Positions 13,041-25,734 of a stretch of DNA of 64,000 nucleotides are shown here, piece after piece. The notes beneath the pieces are model-generated. The model worked only from the letters and a program-made list of their open reading frames with translations, had not been told where the DNA came from and did no database searches. The position numbers were made by a program, and so were the translations under genes. Source of the stretch: Eumeta japonica (taxonomy: Eukaryota > Arthropoda > Insecta > Lepidoptera > Psychidae); contig BGZK01000079.1 in assembly GCA_005406025.1 (NCBI GenBank), positions 620,001-684,000 of the forward strand. The letters run 5' to 3'. Positions within the stretch are counted from its first letter, which is position 1; each line of letters begins with the position of its first letter.

Positions 13041-13621
13041 TTTATATAGTTTATTCCATTATCCTTACCACGATCTTTAGGATGATCGATTTTTGTATCT
13101 GTTATCCGGTAGTGTCTTTATGCCAGACACCAAAGGGCGTACTGAGACATGCGCATGCCATATTTCCATTTATATTCGAAGACACGTAGTGTACTGCGCT
13201 ATTGATGGAAGAAAATTAAATTTTTCTATCAATATCATTTGAACAAATCATCCTATGTTGATAAGGTTAGAAACGATCAAAATTATTTTCTAAGGAGAAC
13301 AATCGGATAGATTTCAAAATTTATCGATTTAAAATTATTGTAATACACTCCTGTTAAAACATATTTCTCCTACGATTTCTCTTTAATAGATCAACTGATT
13401 TTTGTAAAGTTTGCGGCAGTGGACGCAACTATTTGGGGAAAAAAGTTGACTAGATTTTGGTATCGATTGGTAAAGTAGTCTAAAAACAATTAAAAAATTT
13501 GGTTGCCTGTAAAGTCGGTATACGGGCGAAAGTTTTACGTGACAACGACTTTGAATGGTAAAATCATTTTAATGTGAATATTCATTCGTATAGTAGGAAG
13601 AAGGATGAAATAATAGTAACA

Positions 13622-13680
13622 ATTTAAAACATTTATTTATACAAAGAATTATATTTAAAACATTAATTTATACAAAGAAT
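13622..13680 (+). repeat. Two-copy tandem duplication, 28-bp unit
   Basis: ATTTAAAACATTTATTTATA and CAAAGAAT at 13622-13649 recur at 13653-13680 with one substitution. Confidence 0.9.
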
Positions 13681-14101
13681 CTCGCACTGAATTTCATATT
13701 AACAAATTTTATTTTACCTACACATACATACGTATTTATATACAAATATACATACAATAACTTGCAATACATTTGCAAGCTATGCACTAATTCTCTAGTG
13801 CGGCAGACCGATCATAGTTGAGTGGGAGAGAGAGCAGCATTCGGCGGGCCTCTCTCGTTCGGTGACTCATCGTTACGTTACCGAGCGTTACACTTTTCAT
13901 AAGTGACTCCTAGCCGCAACCTATTTAAGACGTTGTCACGTCAAAAAAAACTTTTCTTTTTAAACTCTATTTTTGGGTACTTCAAAATAGTTCCAACGGA
14001 ATCTGTTCAACATTTCAAAAAGTCTAAGTTGAAGGGACGTCCTTCGAATGTCGCTAATTATGTTTCTATCGGTTAATACGTTCAAAAGTATGAAAGAATT
14101 A

Positions 14102-14131
14102 TATACACACATGCACGCACACACACACGGA
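14102..14131 (+). repeat. AC microsatellite
   Basis: ACACACATGCACGCACACAC, a short imperfect run. Confidence 0.9.
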
Positions 14132-14587
14132 CATCACTCGAAAAATTATCGAAATTAACTACTGGAGAACCCCAAAACGTCAAGATCTGATGAAAACTCG
14201 ATTTTAGAAAATCCGATTGAAAATAGTAACTTCCCAATTTTATGAAAATTGTTCCATTTTAGTAGCGGGAAGTTTAAAATGCTGCCGACTGCGCCACATA
14301 ACATTTCGCAATCTATTTTTATGATAGCGGTAAATTAAAGTGTGTGTCGTGACGTGACACAAATTTGTACTTTACTCATATTTTCAGTAACTTTAAATGT
14401 CTTTTACTTAAAAATGTAAGAAAATAGGTACGATTATAAAACATTCAAAGATTCATTGATGGTTGAACACTTAAAAAGTACATCGACCTGAACATATAGT
14501 TATTGGAACGATGATCCTTAAGGCGCTTGCGGTTGAAGTTGACTGGTAGAAATCATAACATAACGAAAAAGCTCCCTTCGTAAGATT

Positions 14588-14650
14588 TTTTCTCTATCTC
14601 TCTCTATCTATCTCTCTCTTTCTCTCTCACTCTCTCGCCTTCTCTCTCTC
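14588..14650 (+). repeat. CT-rich microsatellite
   Basis: Imperfect TC/CTAT dinucleotide tract on the plus strand. Confidence 0.95.
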
Positions 14651-17199
14651 AATTTAATATTTTGTATTTTCTTTTATGTAATTTATCATTCACTATTTTA
14701 TACCAGTTTATTAATAAATTTTTTTTTCTAAGATATAAAATGAAATTATTCTATATTATTTATTACTTTGCATTATTTATATTGAAAAAAAAACTTCGTT
14801 CTTGACGGAAATCTCTCGACCGCACATTTAATTTTTTATAATTTAAAATCTATATATGACTGCCCACGGCTATATCGACTACTTAATTAAAAAAGAAAAC
14901 GGTTTACACTTATAATTTTTGCTATGAGCGTTACCAGTTATGCTATGAATATTGGTAACTATTATCAACTTAATTTAAAAAAATTTCAAGTAATTAAGAA
15001 CTTAACTTCATCCTCAATGTGAACTAGATAATTACGAATATTCCGAAAGATTTGTTCTGAAGTTACCACTTTAGCTACAGCTTTGTTATAATTGAAATTC
15101 TTCAAATCTAGGCAATAATGTTAGAGAAGCAGTCAGAAGCAGTTTTTTACTTTCTAGTTATATCTGTCTATTTCAACTAAGTCCATTAAATCAGTTTTAA
15201 TTGAGAATATCGGAAAAGTTTCAGATTTTCAAAACTTTTAAAGTATTGAAATACCTTCTTTAAAGTGCATGTATTACTTATATTGCTAACAGATAATTCG
15301 TTCTTCAAAAGCAATATGTCAGTCTAAATGTAATTTTAAAAGAACTTATCAAGGATAGCCGAGGTCATTGATTTCATTTCCCGCTAATTCAACATGACAT
15401 CTGGTAACCCGATTCTATAATTTGATGTATTGCGATACTTTGTATTAGTGGTACTCCAGAGTTCATAATGGAGCTATCGCATAAATAGTCGTAGGGTTGC
15501 TGCTCTAGCTCGCCATAAGTACTAATCTTGCATACATACATCATATAATATGCGCATTGCACGATCTCCTCAGCAATAGACCATCCGGTTAAGGAAATAG
15601 TGGTCGTCCACGCGACGAAATGGATGAGACAGTTAATATTTGCTATCGACTTAACGCGCACGGTCGTCAGAGCGCAGGCGCTAGTCACGACATCTACATT
15701 CTAGACGATCGCTTGCGCAATCTTGATAGGGTAACATTTTCCTCGAAAATACGTTGAGGGGCCTCTCCTGTTTATGTTTTTTAAAATACTATTAAATATC
15801 GGTTAAATTGTCTACCTGAAACCCTGGAAATGTGTCTACTAATCAGATTTTTAAATTCCCATTAAGAATATTAAAAATATTTATAAAATTATGAAAGTTA
15901 TTGTTCTATTTTGGAAAATTAAAATTTAGGAACTTCTTTCATTGAGTTGTGATTGTGTGCGTGCGAAAATTGAACTGAAAAAAGTAACAGCATTTTTATG
16001 AAAATTTTTCAATTTCCATAGTGAAAAGTTAAAAATTGTTAGTTTTTTTGTATGTTTTTAGTAATTCCGCAAAAGAATGTTGATAATTTCGAGCTTTAGA
16101 ATGTGAGAAATAATATTTTGGTGTTCTCGGAGCTCGTAATCATAACTCAAAATAATACGGAAAATTATGATGCTGACCCGCGAGGTCAACCGATGCCCAG
16201 GTTTTTTGGAGAATAAGTTTATTATTCAACAAATTTAGGTCACGTTTGTCGTTTGTATGTTGTTCTCACTTTAACGCACATCATGTAATAAACTTATTAA
16301 TTATGATTTAATACCTTAATTAGGTTTTTAATATAGCCGTTTGATGTGAAATCTAACTCTATCTAATATATCATTTAATTGTGAAGTACTAAGAATAAAG
16401 AATCTTTTATTGGCTGCCACCAAATTTGTATTTATGCAACATATATATTTTTAATAAATTTTTTTCTTCGTTTTTCTTTGCGGAGTTTACTCTTTATTAA
16501 TTGATTTTCATATAAGGCCCCTGGTCGAGCAATTTTATAAGAAATGTAATTGGTACAAGCGTTAACTCAAAAGCATTGCGTTTTTTGAGCAACATACTTG
16601 TGTAGTATGATGCTTAACAACAACAACACACCACACATACACTTTAAAATCATTTGTTTGTGGTGTAGTGTGGTGCGGTGTAATATGATATCATGTAATC
16701 TTATTACACAAATTTCATGTCATATTAGAAATTATTATGTACTTCTATGCAAAACTTCATTACAATCCGTCAGCGTATGACGAACGTCCATACGAATATA
16801 CTTTTACCTTACTATAGTAATAACATAACTATAATAATAACCACTTTCAAACGATTCCAGATCGAATAGTCAAAGTCCTATACCAATACGTTCAGTAATT
16901 TTTACGGGATTTCTGGACAAAAATAAACCGTTTTCATTATATACGTAAATGCCTCTTTTTATACAAAACATATAATTACAACGAAACCTATTTCAAAAGT
17001 GCACGTACTTTCAAGTATTATAAGAGATGCGTTTATTTACCCTGTTTGCCTGTTGCGTCAAAAATGATCGTACTTGAGGGGTAAACTCTCGTCATACTTT
17101 GGAACTGACACACATACGCTGTTTTTTTAATGTCATATCATTAAAAGAACTCTTTTACATGGACTAACAAACGCATGGGCCTCTTTCACTCGGTATACC

Positions 17200-17455
17200 C
17201 GCACAAAGTATGAGAGCAACGGTCGAATAAACTGGATTAATGTATCAGATTTTGCTCGGACCGTAAGCCCTTCACGAGCGGGCCCGCGGGTGGCGTCATC
17301 GACGTAGGTAGCGGCATCCTAACGCACTCTGCGAGACGCCCAGAGGGCGGTCTCATTTGACTCAAGTTAAAAACTCTTCAGCCGATACGCCCGTGATCTC
17401 GAGCCGACCCCTCGGCCACCGCCGCCCGAGTCGAACGCGGGACGATCCGTCTACA
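17200..17455 (-). mobile_element. SINE copy, GC-rich variant
   Basis: Minus-strand ATCACGGGCGTATCGGCTGA and AGAGTTTTTAACTTGAGTC, then AAATGAGACCGCCCTCTGGG, match the family's core and tail order. The expected B box is diverged (GTCGGCTCGAGATC). A second GC-rich segment upstream (17410-17450) may be unrelated. Confidence 0.45.
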
Positions 17456-17459
17456 TCGT

Positions 17460-17790
17460 TTTCCCTTGACATCATCAAATTACAAACTAAGCTCCACTTT
17501 ACGTAGGTTCATTAAAAAATAAACGACTTCGTTTAAGCGACGCCGACGGGGCCGCGGCAAACTAGTGCAGACGGAACCTGGCGTTTGCGGACGGTGATGT
17601 TGGTGTTCGCGAGAAGCGCTAAAATGCGCTCGTAAAGTTGTCGATCCATTTATTTAACGCCCGTGACGCGAGTCGTGACGTGATGGAATCGACCGGTGCA
17701 CTCGTATTTATTCGGCTTCTTTTATCGGGTTACTTAACGCCGGACGAACGGTGCTACTACTTTAGTTTTATATCTTAACATAGCTTTTAT
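17460..17790. other. GC-rich island, candidate conserved noncoding element
   Basis: GCGACGCCGACGGGGCCGCG, then alternating GC-rich and TTTATT/TTTATCG words (CCATTTATTTAACGCC, CGTATTTATTCGGC). It has no open frame, no repeat match inside the window, and CpG kept high in AT-rich DNA, which fits a constrained regulatory element. Inference from composition only. Confidence 0.25.
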
Positions 17791-18654
17791 CGCACCCGCA
17801 GAAATAATAAAAAAGTCTTTTCTTTTATTAAGCGACTTCATATAAAAAGAAGAGGCACTCGATTACTCTGGACGTACATATTTCATATGTATTTATTAAC
17901 CTTTTATATTCTTTGTTCATTAACCGATTTGAATGATTCTTTTTGAATTTGATTAAAAGTAGCTCCATGATGTTTCCGTTTAAATTTCATTGGTAATGGA
18001 TCTAGGACTTTGAAGATACACGAGGAAACTCCTCAAAGTCAAATATAAAATCTCAATCGATCGATGTATTGTTAAGTTCATGACAGTCCCAAAACTAAAC
18101 TGGTGCCTAATTAAGGTCATCGATGAGCCGAGCTGGATGGGTGGAGGATGAAGGCATAAAAAAGAACTCCTTATTAACAAACAGCACAAATGTAAGAATG
18201 AATTAAAATTAATTTTATCGCACTACTGAACCTTACTGTGAATCGAAGCGGCTACACATTTGAACTCTTTAAAGATAACAACATAAGTGTGGTGAATTAG
18301 TTTACTTTGTGTGAATCGTATAATTTTTATATATGATTATTGTAAATAATAGGAATAATTTAATTAGTTACTGTAAATAGTATGATTAAAGGATTAAATT
18401 TCGCAATAGCGTTATTTCTGACTGCTCGTTTATCGTGTGGTCTGGTCAATAAATTATTTGATTTTAAATCACATAATCTTATTTTTCGATGGATACCACG
18501 TGACTGATAGCTACATTTAGCTAACTCTCAGCGAAATTTTTAACCTATTACAAAAAAAGGCGCACTGGACTATAGATTCGCGAAGACAGCACAAAACATA
18601 GTATATTAACTTACATTACCACTAGTTACACAAGATCTACCACTTTTTGTCTTG
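17791..18654. other. AT-rich noncoding stretch
   Basis: Nothing recognised; the 69-codon minus-strand frame at 18189-17980 looks like chance. Confidence 0.55.
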
Positions 18655-18785
18655 GAAGCTAACCGACTTAATCGATGGCCTGGCAAAAGTTTGAAACCGA
18701 AGGTGATTGCGTTCTAAGTAAAAATTGAAGACCGTGACATGATTATCAGCGCCACAAAAAAATTCGGGATCAGAACCAGGATAAA
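18655..18785. repeat. Dispersed repeat, pair member B
   Basis: Counterpart of 3077-3212 with blocks ACCGACTTAATCGATGGCC, GAAGGTGATTGCG, ATGATTATCAGCGCC and AAATTCGGGATCAGAACCAGG. Both copies are followed within 200 bases by AAATAAAAATYGCC, so the shared unit may be longer. Confidence 0.7.
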
Positions 18786-19104
18786 ATTTAATTACTTAAT
18801 CACTAAAAAACATTAGGTAATTTATTTTTCAGAAATAAATAAAAATCGCCCATCAAAATGTTAAAATAATTAAATAATTGTTTATTGTCCTGTACGGTTT
18901 CCAAATCGTTTCTTAAAGTAGTGTATAGATAATAAAACATTACTAACGTTTATTTTATGTACATTCATTTTTGTTTTTTATATACCCTTATACATATACA
19001 TACATATATAAATACATTGTGCCCGCTTTAACATATGATGAAACAAAAATCTAGAAATGAATGATTAATTCGGGGCACGACAATGCCCCGCCACTTTTTT
19101 TATA

Positions 19105-19200
19105 GAAGAGAAATTTTAGGGTTTCATGACCGAAAGCATAAAAAGAAACCTTCACAGCTTCGTCTGTCCGTCCGTCCGTATAATTAAGTCAGTTAAACAA
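19105..19200 (+). repeat. 'GGGTTCCGTA' family fragment with GTCC microsatellite
   Basis: TAGGGTTTCATGACCGAAAG, then CTTCGTCTGTCCGTCCGTCC, the standard opening of this common lepidopteran repeat family. Confidence 0.55.
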
Positions 19201-19499
19201 AAATTAGAAAAAACACAGGAATAAACAGACAATTTAAAGATGAAAATGTTTTTGATGCGTTTCTTTTTTTCAAATACTGGCCAAGTACAGATTGCAATCG
19301 CGTGGAGAAGGTTCTATACTATAATTAATACATTAGTCCTTAGTAAAATTCACATTTTGTATGCAGTTTCCCTTCATTTTACGCAACCTGTGATAATTTA
19401 AATATTTGTAGCCCTATCGTTTTCTATAATATCCTTTAAACCATACAGAATTAGTTTATTCACTGACAGCATAATATATGTTCCTGACATTAGATTAGA

Positions 19500-19960
19500 C
19501 ATTTGAATTTCTTTTCGTGACCCGAATCGCCGCATGCGTACTTATCGCCGTCCGTGCGATACGAATCGGGGCGGGTAGTTGTAAAATTTATTTCCACTCG
19601 AGGACAGAACGACGGGGCTCGTAATAAATCCCGGCCAATGACGCGGCGCCATCTCGCCAAATCGCGGACGTCGCCAGTTCTAAGGCTCGCGAATAAATTT
19701 GAATTCGACCGTGTATAGATCTCTACCCGACAGCAGCCAAAATGTAAGCTTACGATGTGAGCTCAGCCAAGTTGTGTACAAATGTTGGATTTTACAATGT
19801 CGAACCATGTATTTATTTGCTGAACTGTACCACATAGAGGAGGCCGACGTATTTATCCGTTTGTACGCACGTAGAACGAAGTCCCCGGCGGGCGGGCGGC
19901 CGTCCTTGAGTGCGTGCGTGTGCGCGGTAATTAAGAAAATTACTGAACGAATTCGAATGC
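19500..19960. other. GC-rich island, candidate conserved noncoding element
   Basis: CpG-rich words (CGACGGGGCTCG, ATGACGCGGCGCCATC, CCCCGGCGGGCGGGCGGCCG) interspersed with AT-rich ones. The 113-codon plus-strand frame from 19699 shows no recognisable domain or coding-like codon use and is not accepted as a gene. Confidence 0.25.
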
Positions 19961-21996
19961 AGTTCCAACTATTGCGATATGTTTTTGTCCTGAAACGTGT
20001 GCCAAAAATGGCCTCAACACTAACAGGAGATCAGAGATGAGGCCGTTAGTGATTCGAGTCGGTAGGAAAACATAAAAACGTTAAATTCTAATTTTCCGTC
20101 CGCGTTTTCTTTCAGATTAATTATGTACACTGTGTGTTCGGGCAGGTTTTTACGATATTAAATTTTATAAGAAAAGCTGAACAAAATCTTAAAGCTTAAG
20201 AGAGAAAAGCGGGGTAACTAGTAAATTTATATACGTAAACGTTTTTGGGTCCTTGGCTCCCCTTGGACAAAATGTGTTGTCAAATTTCAATTACTTTGAC
20301 GTCAGTGTTCATTTTGTGTCAATGAAGATTAAAACTAACCGGAAATCTAAATGACGCACGCCCCCAGACGCCACACAAAAACGGAGATAAAAATAAAATT
20401 CAACAAAATGTCAACAATAGGGTAGGTCTGCTAAATCTGCCACTTTTAAATCGTGTTCAGATTTCCTAAGCCCTTCAAAATATTCAATAACCATTGAAAA
20501 TATTTAGGGTTTGAAATTTATAATAATAAAATATGCTGCTTAATGAAATAAGAAAAATATATCGATGAATTCTACCAAGCGGGATATTGTTCAATATGTC
20601 TTTTAAGATCCTGTTTAGATTTGTTACAGTGTTTTTAAAAATAAGTACAAATAACTATTTAGGATCTACAAAGCTACGCACTTTCTTGTTATGTGCCTCT
20701 CATCTTCAATTATTACAAAAAATTTAATAAATTGTAGATTAGTGCACGTAAGTTTTGGTAATTTAGTCTACCAAGTTATTTACGACTGCGTGCACGACTT
20801 GGTACTTGGTATGTAGTACTTCGTACTTGATACTGTTCGTGCAAATTACTTACAGCCGCACTCGGACATACTTTAAAGTTTTGTTAAAGGATATTCAGTT
20901 GAAGCTCATTAAAAATAAAGTTCTTCATTAAATCTCGATGAATTCTAGTGCCACTACTTAATTGTTATTTAGCTAACGACTACTCAATTATGATCAGTAC
21001 TTGAGGCAATCAATTAATCGAATAAATTATATTCAATTGGCGGAAATATCTTATAACGAACTAATAACAAAAACTCGTCATATTTGCAAAATTGTGAGCA
21101 CATTTTGCAAATCTTACAAACTTATTAATTTATAAAAATGTGTTTAATACTAATATTTTCAAAATAAACTGTAACTCAATTTTGACATTAATTTGAAATT
21201 AAAGATGAAAAATAATTATAGAAGATAAGTGATGAATATTGTCTATTTAAAGTTGATTGTCATTAAGGTCCTCTAAGAGACGTTTTACTGATTCTGGGAG
21301 TAACAGTTCGTAAACCCATTACTAATTAACCACTAAAAGAGGATTAAAATTTAAGTAAGTGCTCTGAGTGCCGCTGTTAGCTCTGCGTGCATTCTAACAG
21401 AGACAAACAACACAACAATAACTCGAGAACGACAATCTCTCGTGTAGAAACGTTGGTCTGATCACAACTCCATCGCTACCCGACGACGCCACATGAAGAT
21501 AATTCGTGCACCAGTTATATGGCTGTGTGTGTGGTTCTTCTTATGTAACGCTTTAGAACTAATAGTGAGAAATTCGTGCACCTACAGATTTTGCTTAATC
21601 CCACAACACAGCAAGTTAATTACTAAAATCCAAGATGGCTGCCATTAGATGCCATATTGATATTCTGAATATAATATAAGTTGTTAGCAATGAAACATCA
21701 AATTAAAGAGATTCAAACTCTCATTCCTACCTTGATGGTGATTAAATCTGCATATTACGAGAAGGTCATGCGACATACGAATTATTCCAACGTGGGTGAT
21801 ATGGCTTAGTATTTTTTTAAAGGAATACTTTTTAGTGCTCATAGGACCCGCGCCGGCGCCGGGACCTCGCGTGTGTGTTGCACGAGGCCACGACAATAAA
21901 ACTACTAGCGTATTTATACTAAGTGCTCATACTGTAGCGACTGATCTTCGCATCACTGTGATGGCGTAAAACATAATAGAGTACATTATTTTATCC

Positions 21997-22024
21997 GCTT
22001 GCCTGCCACATGTTGCAGGCAAGC
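21997..22024. repeat. Perfect 10-bp GC-rich hairpin
   Basis: GCTTGCCTGC and GCAGGCAAGC flank an 8-base loop CACATGTT. Confidence 0.9.
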
Positions 22025-22530
22025 GTCTACTATGGATTTCCGCGTATTAACACCTCACACAATACAATATTATTTTATCCATAAAGTTCCGAATAAAATG
22101 ACTTCTAACATAACAACGAGCATCAATCAAAACTTCATATTAAAATAAATCGCTGCGTAACTGGTATTCTACTTTTCTGCTTGTAATTAATGATAATATA
22201 TTTTTCTCTAACTTTTCACTTTTATTTACAACTATATACTAAATGTACTGATATTACCCACTAAAAATGGTAAAAAAATTATTTACCAAATGAAGGTTTT
22301 CTGCCCTTCGCTTTTCTATTTTTACAGTTGGATTTTTAGTTTTATCCGTTTAATTTCATGTAGTATTAACTTCCGCCCATAATCACCCCCGCGGAGACGT
22401 GAAACGAACTCCGGCTCCAGTCTTTGTCCCCGCGCCCAACCATACAAACTATGTAAATGTGTCACACTTTTAATAAACTTTTTCACTTTAAAACGTATTT
22501 AGATTTGGGATACATGAATTGTTAATTATA

Positions 22531-22564
22531 TTGCACAAATTCACGATTTCATGAATTTGTGCAA
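22531..22564. repeat. Perfect 13-bp inverted repeat hairpin
   Basis: TTGCACAAATTCA (22531-22543) pairs with TGAATTTGTGCAA (22552-22564), loop of 8 bases. Confidence 0.9.
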
Positions 22565-23394
22565 CATAAAAGTAATTACGTTACTTATATAAATCCAGTT
22601 ACGTTTAGTATAATTATATTTTTAAAAATATGTTATTTATGTACATAATTGTACGATTAAAAAATCGTTTAATACAAAAAATAGTCATAAATAAAAGTAT
22701 AGTGTTTCGCATACCGTATGGTGGACCAACTTTTCTAATTGCAAAAAAAAAACGAAGATTTTACCAGCGTTTATTAAAAATGTTCAAAATTACAAGATAA
22801 AGGACGTTCCAGTAATGAATTTTTGAAACTTTTTTCCCGTTGTTGTCGCGTTAATAAAATTCTATGTTCATTGAAAATTCGGTACTTCGTGTTGTTTGTT
22901 GGTTTAAGTACGCTTCAATTAATTTTAACACACAGTTTAATAAAATCTAAGTATGTTTCTCACCTACCTCTCCTGATTACGTCACGGCCTGAACCTCTCA
23001 TTTACTTACTTCAGTACATGCATCATTCATAATTTTTTAAATAGATTTATTTTTCATATAATTATTTTGGAATATAGGTTTCTTTTTTTCGTTTGTGAGA
23101 AGATGATTTCGACTAAAGTTACAGTTATTATTATTTTTGTCGTAGTTTCAGGTATGTTTTGTTTTCAAATCAGTGAGGCTACCTTCATTTTGATGCGGTA
23201 ACCTGCATAGGATCGTCAAGCCCACTATTTACTACACAGCCATCACGGTCGCGCATCAATTCAAAATTTCCATCTATTTCGTTAACGATAACTGATTATA
23301 AATAAACCGTTTATGGTTGTAGATAAACAGACCAAAAATTACGATGAATAAATGCTTAGCGCGCTTGTCTTCTTACCAGTTCGTTTCACACAAC

Positions 23395-23540
23395 CCTCTC
23401 GAAGGCAGCTCGACGTGGCGTCTGTCCGGGGTGATTACAGCCGTCGGCGGCCCCGGCGGGCGGGCACTTCTCGACTTTCATAATTACGATGGTCAGACGG
23501 GTCTTAAGCGCCGTCGTTAAGTGACAATCGAGTTAAGAAA
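23395..23540. other. GC-rich island, candidate conserved noncoding element
   Basis: GTCGGCGGCCCCGGCGGGCG beside a CATAATTACGATGG stretch; no open frame and no internal repeat match. Confidence 0.25.
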
Positions 23541-23811
23541 AGCTCTCAGCAACGCAAGCTCGGTATCAATCAAAAATCTAAAAGTTAATTTTGTGATGTT
23601 TAACATTGTGATGTTTACTATAACGACATGTTTATTTGCGGTGACCTGTAACACCTCGATTTAAATATTCAAGAAATTTTCATATTAGTAGTGTACTTCA
23701 CATAAGAAATTAATTTGAAAAAGACGAGGTAGGCCGTACCTAATAACAAATTTCAAGCTCAATTAATTTTATTACGTACGAAATAAAGATACATTTAATA
23801 CATTTTTAGAT

Positions 23812-23840
23812 ATATTCAAATTCAAATTCAAATTCAAAAT
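23812..23840 (+). repeat. ATTCAA hexanucleotide microsatellite
   Basis: Four units of ATTCAA in a row. Confidence 0.95.
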
Positions 23841-24299
23841 TAAAGATACATTTTTAATTTTGAACTTAATTCTGAGCAAGACGGTTTATTTTTGTGTAAT
23901 GAGTTGGTGGAATAGTCTAATTACCGAGCGACTCAAATGCGTCCAGCAAATAATTTTCGCTGAAGTTGCCGCACCTGCATCTCCAGAATAAGTAAATTTT
24001 GGTAAAGATATAAAATTTAAATTTCAAACTTTATTCTTAATATTACTTACACATTTTATCCTATTTACGGTTTTAAGTATTAAGCGTTTTAATATCATGC
24101 CTGTCCTTCATTACGTACGCGGCTGCTGTCCAGTTCGACTGTTAGGCTCTTATTACCTCATATTATATCGATTCCTTTTCAATTAATTTTAAATTACCGG
24201 TTAAAAGATAAGAACTTTATCAAAATATTACAATACTATCCACTTGTTTTTACGCTTAAAATTAAAATCAAGAACTCTGAATAAATTATATGACGCATT

Positions 24300-24545
24300 T
24301 GGCATCGATGTCGACTCAGAATCCATCTACGTGTAAAGCGACCACGAAATGGCGGACTCCGGGAGCGACACGAGATTTCGATTTGAAAAGGAACGCGAGA
24401 AAACGCTGATAACAGGGACATTTGTCATGGAGGCGCCGTAATATTGTGATACACGAGGACGCGCGGGGAACGGGTGAGGGGCGACTGACAGACGGACATA
24501 TTACTTTTAGGGCTCCTCTGATACATGCCACGGACCCTCGTCAAG
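24300..24545. other. GC-rich island with overlapping minus-strand frames
   Basis: Moderately GC-rich; two minus-strand frames overlap in different registers (24421-24236 and 24531-24316), neither recognisable. More likely noncoding. Confidence 0.2.
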
Positions 24546-25323
24546 GGCGGAACCTCCGATTCGAGCTCGTAAATGATCTCCCAAAGGAGTACTGAAAAAC
24601 CGAATGTTCAAGAGTTTTACAGAAAATAGGTTATGTTGTTGTAATGTATGATCTGAGCAGTTGAAAATTCAAATACGAATACTATCTTTTTCGAATGCTA
24701 TAAAAATATTGACGCTCACTGACGCGCTGATGCAAAAGCATCAACTTTTCGGTTAGCTTATACTTCCATCTAGTTCCTACTACACGTTTCAGAGGCAAGT
24801 TGGCCTCGCCAAATATTACACCGACAATTAACATGTTACACATCAAAGTCTACTCGAATTTTGAGATACACCTTTTGAATATTACAGCATGACAATTTAA
24901 TATAATAGAAGAAAATCCAGAAGTTTCCCTTAGGAAACACCAGGGACGTCATCCAGGGCAGAATAACAGGGAGATACGTGATCCTAGGTAAAATGAAGCC
25001 ATTACTCTATCTACTTTCTCGCAACTTAAATTGCTCGTGAGCAGCCAGATGATATTAATCACCAGGGCCGCGTCGCCGAAACAATCAAAGTCCCGACTCC
25101 AGACAGCCAGAGCAATTTGTGTAAACCATTAAGACTCATCTAACGGCAGTTGAAAATGGCGTACGCGATGTTAACGTAAATAACAAAACTCGAGTCACAT
25201 TTAACTAATTGCAGAGATAAATCAGTCTGCGCGGACTGCACCCCGAAATACTGAATGCTTCATTCAGTCAAACGGAAACACTAATTAGGAAGTCAATAAA
25301 TCCATTAAAGACTAATTCTTGTT
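24546..25323. other. Noncoding stretch
   Basis: Nothing recognised. Confidence 0.5.
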
Positions 25324-25560
25324 AGGGTTCCGTAGATCCGAACGAAAAAACCAGAACCCTTATGGGGTCACTCGTGGGTCTGTCTGTCAGTCTATCGCCG
25401 CTAATTCATTACGAGTCTGCTGAACCGATCAAATTGAAAAGTTAGTGCGCATATGAAATTCTTTAACTCAAAACGGATGTGTACCGTACCTAAATGAATT
25501 TTAAATATGGGGGTGACAAACTAAAAAAATTAAAAAAGTGTCAGGACCATACAACGCACC
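25324..25560 (+). repeat. 'GGGTTCCGTA' family copy
   Basis: AGGGTTCCGTAGATCCGAAC, AACCCTTATGGGGTCACTCG, GTCTGTCTGTCAGTCTATC, CTGCTGAACCGATCAAATTG and TATGGGGGTGACAAACT are the family's blocks in order. The open frame beginning at 25494 lies inside it and is not a gene. Confidence 0.6.
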
Positions 25561-25734
25561 GAACAGTTTCGCAAACTGCACGGTATGACCATTGGATTCG
25601 AGACAAGTTACAAGTTCGTTGCAAGCTCGTCTCGAATATATATATATTCTCTTTTTATTTTTTAATATTGAAATTGTTAGTATTCATTGCTTACACAGTA
25701 CTAACATTTTTTCAAATATGTATATTTATATAGC

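Larger units (their letters stand above)
13041..17199. other. AT-rich noncoding stretch
   Basis: Contains the two-copy 28-bp duplication, the AC and CT microsatellites, and otherwise no recognisable gene or element. Frames at 15389-15688 and 16598-16780 have no coding character. Confidence 0.55.
19961..23394. other. AT-rich noncoding stretch
   Basis: Holds a repeated GACTTGGTACTTGGTATG/TAGTACTTCGTACTTGATAC run near 20800-20832, hairpins at 21997 and 22531, a weak ratchet-like CAG|GTATGT at 23151 and a GC-rich patch at 21848-21890. No gene recognised. Confidence 0.5.

Noticed and set aside
19699..20040. 113-codon plus-strand open frame in a GC-rich island
   Set aside because: No recognisable domain, mixed codon use and no splice or promoter context; GC content lowers stop frequency by chance.
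24236..24531. Overlapping minus-strand frames as one gene
   Set aside because: Different registers, no motif, and no continuation on either side.
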